Under the pieces are notes generated by a model that did no database searches, had not been told where the DNA came from, and saw only the letters and a program-made list of their open reading frames with translations. The position numbers and the translations under genes were made by a program. Shown here in pieces: positions 56,909 to 64,000 of a stretch of 64,000 nucleotides of DNA. Position 1 is the first letter of the stretch; each line of letters begins with the position of its first letter. Source of the stretch: Pseudomonas fluorescens (lineage in GTDB: Bacteria; Pseudomonadota; Gammaproteobacteria; Pseudomonadales; Pseudomonadaceae); contig NZ_CABVIX010000002.1 of NCBI RefSeq assembly GCF_902498185.1, positions 434,001 to 498,000 on the forward strand, read 5' to 3'.

Positions 56909-59359
56909 ATGTCTCAGGAATCCACCGCCCGTGAAGTCGAAGTGGCCGAATTTCGTGCCGCCGTACTGGCCAAGCTGACCTATGCCGTGGGCAAGGACCC
57001 CGAGCACGCCTTCGAGCATGACTGGTTCGAAGCCGTTGCCCTGGCCGCCCGCGACCACATGGTCGACCACTGGATGGACCACACCCGCCAGGTTTATCGC
57101 AAGAGCCAGAAACGGGTCTACTACCTCTCCCTGGAATTCCTGATCGGTCGGCTGCTCTACGACAGCCTGAGCAACCTGGGCCTGCTCGACATCGCCCGGG
57201 AAGCGATGGTTGGCCTCGACGTCGACCTTGACCGAATCCGCCTGCTCGAGCCCGATGCGGCCCTGGGCAACGGTGGCCTGGGTCGCCTGGCGGCCTGCTT
57301 CATGGAAAGCATGTCGACTCTGGGCATCGCTGCCCACGGCTACGGCATTCGCTACGAGCACGGCCTGTTTCGCCAGGCGGTAGTCGATGGCTGGCAGCAG
57401 GAGCAGACCGAGAACTGGCTCGACTTCGGCAACCCCTGGGAATTCGAGCGCGCCGAGGTGATCTATCCGATCAGCTTCGGTGGCAGCGTCGAGACCGTGG
57501 ACGACGGCAACGGCCAGCAGCGCCAGGTCTGGTGGCCCGGCGAGACGGTACGGGCGGTGGCCTACGACACTCCCGTGGTCGGGTGGCGCGGCTCCAGTGT
57601 CAACACCCTGCGGCTGTGGCGTGCACGTGCGCTTGAAGAACTGCATCTCGAACGCTTCAACGCCGGTGATCACCTGGGCGCCGTGGCGGAGGTCGCTCGC
57701 GCCGAGAGCATCTCGCGAGTCCTGTACCCTGCGGACAGCACTGAGGCTGGCCAGGAGCTGCGTCTGCGCCAGGAGTACTTCTTTGTCTCGGCTTCACTGC
57801 AAGACCTGCTGCGCCGACACCTGAACATGCACGATTCGCTGCTCAACCTGCCTGACCAGGCGGCCATCCAGCTCAACGACACACACCCCTCGATCGCCGT
57901 CGCCGAGCTTATGCGCCTGCTGGTCGACCAGCACGAAATCCCGTGGGAGACCGCTTGGGAGCTGACCGTCAATACCCTGGCCTACACCAACCACACCCTG
58001 CTGCCCGAGGCGCTGGAGACGTGGCCGGTCGGCCTGATGGAGCGCATGTTGCCGCGGCACATGCAGATCATCTACCTGATCAATGCTTTCCATATCGACG
58101 CCATGCGCGCCAAGGGCATCCACGATTTCGATGTATTGCGCGCGGTGTCGCTCATCGAGGAAGACAACGGCCGCCGCGTGCGCATGGGCAACCTGGCGTT
58201 CCTGGGTTCGCACAGTATCAATGGCGTCTCGGCGCTGCACACCCGGTTGATGCGCAATACCGTGTTCAGCGAACTGCACAAGCTCTATCCGCAGCGGATC
58301 AACAACAAGACCAATGGCGTCACGTTGCGCCGCTGGCTGTACCAGGCCAACCCGGCATTGACCGCCATGCTGGTCGAGGCCTTGGGCGCTGAGGTGCTTG
58401 ACGATCCGCAGGGCTTGTTGCCCCGTCTGGCGCCATTTGCCGAGAGCCGCGATTTCCGCAAGCAGTTCGCCGCCCAGCGACTGCAGAGCAAGCGTGCCCT
58501 GGCCATCATCATCCAGGAGCGCCTGGGCATCACCATCAATCCCGAGGCGATGTTCGATGTGCAGGTAAAGCGTATCCACGAATACAAGCGCCAGTTGCTC
58601 AACCTGCTGCATACCGTTGCCCTGTACCAGGCCATCCGCGCCGAACCCGGCACCAACTGGGCGCCCCGGGTGAAGATCTTCGCCGGCAAGGCAGCGGCCA
58701 GTTATCACCAGGCCAAGCTGATCATCAAGCTGTCCAACGACATCGCTCGGGTGGTCAATAACGACCCGACCGTGCGCGGGCTGCTCAAGGTGGTGTTCCT
58801 GCCCAACTACAATGTCAGCCTGGCCGAAAGCATCATCCCGGCGGCGGATCTCTCGGAGCAGATATCGACCGCCGGCTACGAGGCATCCGGCACCAGCAAC
58901 ATGAAGTTCGGCCTCAATGGCGCGCTGACCATCGGCACGCTCGATGGCGCCAACGTCGAGATGAGCGAGCAGGTCGGCGTGGACAACATGTTCATCTTCG
59001 GCCTGACCGCCCAACAGGTGGAAGCACGCCGGCGCGGTGGCGATTTTGGCGCCAGCGCGGCGGTCAGCGCTTCGCACCGGCTCAATGACGTACTGCAGGC
59101 AATCCGTGGCGGGGTGTTCTCGCCAGACGATCCGGCGCGCTATACCGGGCTGGTGGACTCGCTGGTGGCGCATGACCGCTTCCTGGTCTGCGCGGACTTC
59201 GATGCGTACTGGGATGCCCAGCAACGGGTCGAGGACCTGTGGCATGACACCGAGGCGTGGTGGCGCATGGCGGTGCTCAATACCGCGAACATGGGATGGT
59301 TCTCGTCGGACCGGACGATCCGTGAATATGCCACTGACATCTGGAAGGCTCTGGACTAG
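56909..59359 (+). CDS. glgP: Glycogen/alpha-glucan phosphorylase
   Basis: A PLP enzyme releasing glucose 1-phosphate from glycogen or maltodextrin. Start 56909 (MSQESTAREVEV) has GAGGA seven bases upstream and gives 816 residues; ATG 56888 would place the ribosome site inside the gene. The PLP-lysine signature EASGTSNMKFGLNGALTIG is near residue 655-675. The N-terminal GNGGLGRLAACFMES motif is intact. It stands alone, away from other glycogen genes. Confidence 0.96.
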   Translation: MSQESTAREVEVAEFRAAVLAKLTYAVGKDPEHAFEHDWFEAVALAARDHMVDHWMDHTRQVYRKSQKRVYYLSLEFLIGRLLYDSLSNLGLLDIAREAMVGLDVDLDRIRLLEPDAALGNGGLGRLAACFMESMSTLGIAAHGYGIRYEHGLFRQAVVDGWQQEQTENWLDFGNPWEFERAEVIYPISFGGSVETVDDGNGQQRQVWWPGETVRAVAYDTPVVGWRGSSVNTLRLWRARALEELHLERFNAGDHLGAVAEVARAESISRVLYPADSTEAGQELRLRQEYFFVSASLQDLLRRHLNMHDSLLNLPDQAAIQLNDTHPSIAVAELMRLLVDQHEIPWETAWELTVNTLAYTNHTLLPEALETWPVGLMERMLPRHMQIIYLINAFHIDAMRAKGIHDFDVLRAVSLIEEDNGRRVRMGNLAFLGSHSINGVSALHTRLMRNTVFSELHKLYPQRINNKTNGVTLRRWLYQANPALTAMLVEALGAEVLDDPQGLLPRLAPFAESRDFRKQFAAQRLQSKRALAIIIQERLGITINPEAMFDVQVKRIHEYKRQLLNLLHTVALYQAIRAEPGTNWAPRVKIFAGKAAASYHQAKLIIKLSNDIARVVNNDPTVRGLLKVVFLPNYNVSLAESIIPAADLSEQISTAGYEASGTSNMKFGLNGALTIGTLDGANVEMSEQVGVDNMFIFGLTAQQVEARRRGGDFGASAAVSASHRLNDVLQAIRGGVFSPDDPARYTGLVDSLVAHDRFLVCADFDAYWDAQQRVEDLWHDTEAWWRMAVLNTANMGWFSSDRTIREYATDIWKALD

Positions 59360-59380
59360 ACCTTGATCGGGCTGCGCGGT

Positions 59381-59454
59381 CGATCGCGGGCAAGTCGGGA
59401 CGCCGAACCGCCGCTCCTGCAGGCGCAGGAGCGGGCTTGCTGGCGATGGGTCGC
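59381..59454. repeat. REP pair downstream of glgP
   Basis: ATCGCGGGCAAG followed by CCGCTCCTGC (59411-59420), AGGC, GCAGGAGCGG (59425-59434) and GCTTGCTGGCGATGGG: two head-to-head copies matching the P. putida REP pattern (TCGCGGG...CCGCTCCTAC). The central 10-bp stem is perfect. Confidence 0.75.
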
Positions 59455-59598
59455 GCTACACTTCTGCGGCAGACCGCCGGCCCTGAACCAATGACCCCTC
59501 TGGCCGTCTGATCGGCCAGGCGCGTCTCTTTACTCGCTAGCCTTGAACTCTCACTGTAAACTGCGGGGGTTTTCTCCCCCATGCCTTCGGAGCCATAC

Positions 59599-60609
59599 AT
59601 GTCCCGCGTTACCCTGAGTCGCTATTTGATTGAGCAGACCCGTAGCAACAACACCCCTGCCGATCTGCGCTTCCTGATCGAAGTGGTGGCGCGTGCGTGC
59701 AAGGAAATCAGCCACAACGTCTCCAAAGGTGCCCTGGGCGGTGTCCTGGGCAGCATGGGCACTGAAAACGTGCAGGGCGAAGTGCAGAAGAAGCTCGACG
59801 TGATTTCCAACGAAATCCTGCTCGAGGCCAACGAGTGGGGCGGCCACCTGGCCGGCATGGCCTCCGAGGAAATGGACAACGCCTACCAGATCCCGGGCAA
59901 GTACCCCAAGGGTGCCTACCTGCTGGTCTTCGACCCCCTGGACGGCTCGTCGAACATCGACGTCAACGTCTCGGTCGGCACCATCTTCTCGGTGCTGCGC
60001 TGCCCTAACGAATACCTGAGCCAGAACGAAAGCCTGGACGAGAAAGCCTTCCACCAGCCAGGTACCGAGCAAGTCGCCGCCGGCTACGCCATCTATGGCC
60101 CGCAGACCATGCTGATCCTGACTCTTGGCAACGGCGTCAAGGGCTTCACCCTGGACCGTGAGCTGGGCAGCTTCGTGCTGACCCACGAGAACATCCAGGT
60201 GCCTGAGACCACCGCCGAGTTCGCCATCAACATGTCCAACCAGCGTCACTGGGAAGCACCGGTGCAGCGCTACGTGAGCGAGCTGCTGGCAGGTGAGACC
60301 GGCCCGCTGAAAAAGAACTACAACATGCGCTGGATCGCCTCGATGGTTGCCGACGTGCACCGTATCCTGACCCGCGGCGGCCTGTTCATGTATCCGCGCG
60401 ATGCCCGTGACCCGTCCAAGCCGGGCAAGCTGCGCCTGATGTATGAAGCCAACCCGATGTCGTTCATCATCGAACAGGCCGGCGGTGCATCCACCGACGG
60501 CAACCAGCGCATCCTCGATATCCAGCCAGACAGCCTGCACCAGCGGGTGTCGGTGATCCTGGGCTCGAAGGAAGAGGTCGAGCGCGTCACTGCGTATCAC
60601 AAGGAGTAA
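59599..60609 (+). CDS. fbp: Fructose-1,6-bisphosphatase class I
   Basis: The gluconeogenic phosphatase. Start 59599 ([15 protein letters not shown]) with CGGAG six bases upstream gives 336 residues; the ATG at 59581 would put that site inside the gene. Metal and substrate motifs are [17 protein letters not shown] and [15 protein letters not shown]. It is followed after three bases by the DUF924 gene. Confidence 0.97.
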   Translation: MSRVTLSRYLIEQTRSNNTPADLRFLIEVVARACKEISHNVSKGALGGVLGSMGTENVQGEVQKKLDVISNEILLEANEWGGHLAGMASEEMDNAYQIPGKYPKGAYLLVFDPLDGSSNIDVNVSVGTIFSVLRCPNEYLSQNESLDEKAFHQPGTEQVAAGYAIYGPQTMLILTLGNGVKGFTLDRELGSFVLTHENIQVPETTAEFAINMSNQRHWEAPVQRYVSELLAGETGPLKKNYNMRWIASMVADVHRILTRGGLFMYPRDARDPSKPGKLRLMYEANPMSFIIEQAGGASTDGNQRILDIQPDSLHQRVSVILGSKEEVERVTAYHKE

Positions 60610-60612
60610 GCC

Positions 60613-61209
60613 ATGCTCGCACCTTGGCAGCCGTTGCTTGAGTGGTGGTTCGGTTGGGGCCGCAGTGCCCAGGCCGTGACCGACGAGAAAAGCACCTTGT
60701 GGTTCGGCAAGCAGCACGATGCCGAAGCTCAGGCGCTTTTCGGCGACCTGGTCGAGCAGGCGCTGGCCGGTGGTCTGGACGAGTGGCAGCAGAGCCCGCA
60801 GGGCTGGCTGGGCCTGATCCTGTTGCTGGACCAGCTGCCACGCATGATCCATCGCGACACATCGCGCGCCTTCGAAGGCGACCGGCGTGCTCAGGTGGTG
60901 GCGATGCAAGGGCTGCAGAAAGACTGGGACTTCCAGCTGCTGCCGATCCAGCGGGTGTTCATCCTGCTGGTGCTCGAGCATGCCGAGGTACTCGACTGGC
61001 AGAACCTGTGCGTCGAGCGTTACCAGACCTTGCTCGACGAGCAGCCGGAGTTCAACCGCCGTCTGTTCGAAGGCTTCCTCGATTACGCTGAGCAACACCA
61101 GCGGGTAATCGAGCGCTTTGGACGTTTCCCGCACCGCAACCTGGTGCTGGACCGCCCGAGCACCGACGAAGAAATGGACTTTCTGCTGGAGCCAGGTTCG
61201 CGCTTCTAG
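60613..61209 (+). CDS. DUF924 family protein
   Basis: 198 residues, all-helical TPR-like fold of the DUF924 family: WFGWGRSAQAVTDEK, then LLLDQLPRMIHRDTSRAF and GRFPHRNLVLDRPSTDEE near the end. The function is unknown. It starts three bases after the fbp stop, so it is cotranscribed with fbp. It is followed by a perfect long stem. Confidence 0.88.
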   Translation: MLAPWQPLLEWWFGWGRSAQAVTDEKSTLWFGKQHDAEAQALFGDLVEQALAGGLDEWQQSPQGWLGLILLLDQLPRMIHRDTSRAFEGDRRAQVVAMQGLQKDWDFQLLPIQRVFILLVLEHAEVLDWQNLCVERYQTLLDEQPEFNRRLFEGFLDYAEQHQRVIERFGRFPHRNLVLDRPSTDEEMDFLLEPGSRF

Positions 61210-61221
61210 AACGTCGAACTG

Positions 61222-61274
61222 AAAACGGGGCAATCCGGGGGCGCTCAACCGCTACCTCCGGATTGCCCCGTTTT
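61222..61274 (+). terminator. Long-stem terminator after the fbp-DUF924 unit
   Basis: AAAACGGGGCAATCCGG (61222-61238) and CCGGATTGCCCCGTTTT (61258-61274) form a perfect 17-bp stem with a 19-base loop and four terminal T. Confidence 0.85.
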
Positions 61275-61387
61275 CGTTTCGTCTGGCGAAGAAAAGCTTG
61301 CCCCTCTGGGGAACCTGGGAGCCTTTTCCCCCTCCAAGGGCTCTGCAGGTCTCCATGCCTGCGTTTTCAACCCCAGGAGTGACTCTC

Positions 61388-61642
61388 ATGTCGTTGCGAC
61401 CCCTCGCCCTGTTGTCCTTGTGCGTTTTTCTGGCTGCTTGCAGCAAGATCAACCAGGAGAACTATTCCAAGCTCAAATCCGGCATGACCAAGGTCCAGGT
61501 CGAGCAGCTGCTCGGCGCGCCTACCGAATGTTCCGGCGCCCTTGGCATGAGCAGCTGTACCTGGGGTGACGAGAAGAGCTTCATCAGTATCCAGTACGCA
61601 GCCGACCAGGTGCTGATGTACTCGGGGCAGGGCCTCAAATGA
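61388..61642 (+). CDS. Small OmlA/SmpA-like lipoprotein
   Basis: 84 residues from ATG 61388. A lipoprotein signal (MSLRPLALLSLCVFLAAC) has the lipobox Cys at residue 18. A short BamE/SmpA-type fold follows (YSKLKSGMTKVQVEQLLG, then CTWGDEKSFISIQYA). The longer frame from 61298 begins in the terminator region and is rejected. The stop overlaps the next start (ATGA). Confidence 0.82.
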   Translation: MSLRPLALLSLCVFLAACSKINQENYSKLKSGMTKVQVEQLLGAPTECSGALGMSSCTWGDEKSFISIQYAADQVLMYSGQGLK

Positions 61643-62205
61643 CCCGGATGCACCTGTTGCTCGGAATGTGCGCGGCGCTGCTGCTGAGCGGCTGTGCCAG
61701 CCCTGGCGGCGATTCACTGGCGCCGAAGACGGCGGGCGAGATCAACCTCAAGCGGTACCAGGGCAAGTGGTTCGAGCAGGCCCACCTGCCGATGTACTTC
61801 CAGAACGACTGCGCCCAGTCCGAGGCGCACTATAACGTCAAGCCAGATGGCAGCCTGGGCGTGCTCAACCGCTGCCGCACCCTCGACGGCGAGTGGCTTC
61901 GCGCGCAAGGCAACGCGCGCCCGCAGGAACCCGGTCATACCGACAAGCTGTGGGTCGAGTTCGACAATTGGTTCACCCGCCTGGTGCCGGGCGTGGCCAA
62001 GGGCGAGTACTGGGTCTTGTACGTGGATGACCGCTACCAGACGGCCCTGGTCGGCAACCCGAACCGCAAGTATCTGTGGATCCTGACCCGTACCCCAACC
62101 GTCACGGCCGTGGTGCGTGAAGGCCTGCTGGCCAAGGCACGGCAGCAAGGCTATGACACCTCGCGGCTGGTGTGGCGGGTATCGGACCGGGATATCGAGC
62201 GGTAG
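61639..62205 (+). CDS. Outer-membrane lipocalin (Blc-like lipoprotein)
   Basis: 188 residues. A lipoprotein signal with lipobox LLSGCA (Cys19) is followed by the lipocalin motif YQGKWFEQAHLP at about 40-51, CRTLDGEW and YWVLYVDDRYQTALVGNPNR, then a C-terminal helix. Bacterial lipocalins bind fatty or lysophospholipids and are often stress induced. It is coupled to the preceding lipoprotein gene. Confidence 0.9.
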   Translation: MTRMHLLLGMCAALLLSGCASPGGDSLAPKTAGEINLKRYQGKWFEQAHLPMYFQNDCAQSEAHYNVKPDGSLGVLNRCRTLDGEWLRAQGNARPQEPGHTDKLWVEFDNWFTRLVPGVAKGEYWVLYVDDRYQTALVGNPNRKYLWILTRTPTVTAVVREGLLAKARQQGYDTSRLVWRVSDRDIER

Positions 62206-62234
62206 CGATGGATCGACCAAACATCTTCAACCAT

Positions 62235-63599
62235 CTACGCGAGTAGTTCCCGCAAGACCGCTGCAAAAGCCCGTGCGCTTTCTTCCTCATCCGCATGCCG
62301 TCCTTGCCGCACCACCCACTGTCCGTTGACCATGACATCGCGCACCTGACGGTCGCCGCCAGCAAACAGCCAGCGATTGAGGATGGCGTCTGCACTGGCC
62401 GTCGCGAGATAAGGGTCCTGGCCATCGAGCACCAGCCAGTCCGCCCGCCTGCCCACCGCCAGCGCGCCGACCGGCTGGCCCAGCGCCTGGGCGCCGCCTG
62501 TCAGGGCGGCATCGAACAAGGTGCGACCGATCATCGGCTGGTCACTTCGGTGAAGCCGGTTTCGCCGCTGGTCACGCAACCGCTGACCGTACTCAAGCCA
62601 GCGCAGTTCCTCGACCACGCTCAGTGAAACATGGCTGTCAGAGCCAATCCCCATGCGTCCGCCCTGGGCCAGGTACTCCACCGCCGGGAAGATTCCGTCG
62701 CCCAGGTTGGCCTCGGTGGTCAGGCACAGCCCCGCGACCGCACCGCTGCGCGCCATCGCGCTGACCTCGTCGGCATGCACATGGGTGGCGTGGACCAGGC
62801 ACCAGCGCGGGTCCACCTCGATATGCTCATGCAGCCACTGCAAGGGGCGCAGGCCGCTCCAGGCAAGGCAGTCGTCGACCTCCTTCTGTTGTTCTGCGAT
62901 ATGGATGTGCACCGGACATGCCACGTCACTGGCCTGCAGTACGTCGCGAATCTGCTCCGGGGTGACCGCGCGCAATGAGTGGAAGCAGAGCCCCAGGCGT
63001 TGCGCCGGTTGCGCGGCGAACAGGGGTGCGAGGCTGTCCTGCAGGCGCAGGTACTGCTCGCTGCTGTTGATGAAGCGACGCTGGCCCTCACTGGGCGGCT
63101 GGCCGCCGAAACCGGCATGGCTGTACAGCACCGGTAACAGTGTCAGGCCGATGCCGCTTGCATTGGCAGCGGCGCTGATGCGCTGCGACAGCTCGTTCGG
63201 GTTGGCATAGGCGCGGCCATCGCTCTGGTGATGGAGATAGTGAAACTCGGCCACCGAGGTGTAGCCTGCCTTGAGCATCTCGATATACACCTGGCGGGTA
63301 ATGACCTGCAGTCGCTCGGGGGTAATCCTGCCGACCATGCGGTACATCAGTTCACGCCAGGTCCAGAAGCTGTCCTGGGGATTGCCGGCTACCTCTGCAA
63401 GTCCTGCCATGGCGCGCTGGAAGGCGTGGGAATGCAGGTTCGGCATGCCTGGCAGCAAGGGACCGCCGACGCGTTCGGCGCCCTCGGCAGATCCATCCGC
63501 TGTAATCGCGGCCAGCATACCGTCGGCGGCGATCTCGAGTCGGACGTTGGCAGCCCAGCCCGTGGGCAGGAGGGCGCGTTCGGCAAAATAAGCACGCAT
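62235..63599 (-). CDS. hutF: Formimidoylglutamate deiminase
   Basis: A zinc amidohydrolase converting N-formimino-L-glutamate to N-formylglutamate in histidine breakdown. Start 63599 (MRAYFAERALLPTGW) gives 454 residues; the in-frame extension to 63638 runs into the operator. The metal HxH motif lies in PNLHSHAFQRAM, with further ligands in FHSLRAVT and HIHIAEQ, and the Asp in GIGSDSHVS. It is divergent from hutC across the operator. Confidence 0.96.
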   Translation of the reverse strand: MRAYFAERALLPTGWAANVRLEIAADGMLAAITADGSAEGAERVGGPLLPGMPNLHSHAFQRAMAGLAEVAGNPQDSFWTWRELMYRMVGRITPERLQVITRQVYIEMLKAGYTSVAEFHYLHHQSDGRAYANPNELSQRISAAANASGIGLTLLPVLYSHAGFGGQPPSEGQRRFINSSEQYLRLQDSLAPLFAAQPAQRLGLCFHSLRAVTPEQIRDVLQASDVACPVHIHIAEQQKEVDDCLAWSGLRPLQWLHEHIEVDPRWCLVHATHVHADEVSAMARSGAVAGLCLTTEANLGDGIFPAVEYLAQGGRMGIGSDSHVSLSVVEELRWLEYGQRLRDQRRNRLHRSDQPMIGRTLFDAALTGGAQALGQPVGALAVGRRADWLVLDGQDPYLATASADAILNRWLFAGGDRQVRDVMVNGQWVVRQGRHADEEESARAFAAVLRELLA

Positions 63600-63627
63600 C
63601 ACGGTCAATCCTGGATCTGGGATCGGT

Positions 63628-63642
63628 TGTATATACATATAC
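63628..63642. promoter_or_regulatory. HutC operator between hutF and hutC
   Basis: TGTATATACA (63628-63637) is a perfect palindrome, overlapping a second symmetric arrangement GTATAT-AC-ATATAC (63629-63642). GntR/HutC regulators in Pseudomonas bind TGTATATACA-like sites in hut promoters. It sits 29 bases before hutF and 68 before hutC. Confidence 0.85.
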
Positions 63643-63709
63643 AGAGGTTTAACTGGCCGGTAAACTCCGCCAAGCTACCGGTCATTCAACCGATCAAGGA
63701 TCACACGCC

Positions 63710-64000
63710 GTGCCGACACCTCCCGTCTCCGCGCTGGTTGCCCCCTTGGGCGAGGGGCCGGCGCCGCTCTATGCCCGGGTCAAGCAGATGATCACCCAGC
63801 AGATCGAAAGCGGTAGCTGGCCGCCTCATCAGCGGGTGCCTTCAGAGAGCGAACTGGTCAACCAGCTGGGTTTCAGCCGCATGACCATCAATCGTGCCCT
63901 GCGCGAGCTCACCGCCGAGGGTCTGCTGGTACGCATGCAGGGCGTCGGCACTTTCGTTGCCGAACCCAAGACGCGCTCGGCGCTGTTCGAAGTCAATAAC
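63710..64000 (+). CDS. hutC: Histidine utilisation repressor, N-terminal part (cut by window edge)
   Basis: A GntR-family (HutC subfamily) repressor released by urocanate. The first 97 codons are present from GTG 63710. The winged helix-turn-helix is PLYARVKQMITQQIESGSW, then PSESELVNQLGFSRMTINRAL, then ELTAEGLLVRMQGVGTFV. The ligand-binding domain lies off the right edge. Confidence 0.95.
   Translation, partial: MPTPPVSALVAPLGEGPAPLYARVKQMITQQIESGSWPPHQRVPSESELVNQLGFSRMTINRALRELTAEGLLVRMQGVGTFVAEPKTRSALFEVNN

Overview
This window is a high-GC chromosomal segment of a Pseudomonas of the P. putida group. The support is gene content and order: mrcA/pilMNOPQ-aroK-aroB-damX-gltBD-hemE, betIBA/betT, gpmI-envC-ctpA-yibQ, yibN-grxC-secB, glnA-ntrBC, thiI-typA and hutF/hutC, with proteins close to what I recall from P. 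putida. REP-like palindromes also resemble the P. putida REP family. The species call is an inference from memory; no search was run. I saw no rRNA, tRNA, CRISPR array or intact insertion sequence.

Layout. Bases 1-16.5k: divergent mrcA (partial) and a compact pilus/competence operon in which PilO and PilP are fused and the secretin is short. These are followed by shikimate genes, the SPOR protein DamX, glutamate synthase GltBD, HemE, a cytochrome b561 and a small periplasmic OB-fold protein. 16.5k-25.4k: an MFS carrier, an orphan ParA, the AMPylase SelO, a large mechanosensitive channel and a K+/H+ antiporter. 25.5k-31.9k: choline uptake and oxidation to glycine betaine, with a perfect 20-bp palindrome as probable BetI operator.

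31.9k-40.35k is the accessory region. It carries a pore-forming (pyocin S5/colicin-type) bacteriocin gene with a convergent membrane immunity gene, then a graveyard: an IS5-type transposase fragment, a decayed membrane-protein gene and a decayed hipA toxin gene. It ends with a 1,560-residue protein resembling the large 'dermonecrotic toxin domain' proteins of Pseudomonas. Several unusual palindromes sit in the control regions. This is the part most likely to hold something undescribed.

40.36k-64k returns to core genes: cell-wall and protease functions (yibQ, ctpA, envC) with gpmI, the yibN-grxC-secB cluster, trmL, and nitrogen control (ntrC, ntrB, glnA with a sigma-54 promoter and upstream NtrC-like sites). 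Then come thiI, typA, glycogen phosphorylase, fructose-1,6-bisphosphatase, small lipoproteins, and the start of the histidine-utilisation locus (hutF and a partial hutC around a TGTATATACA operator).
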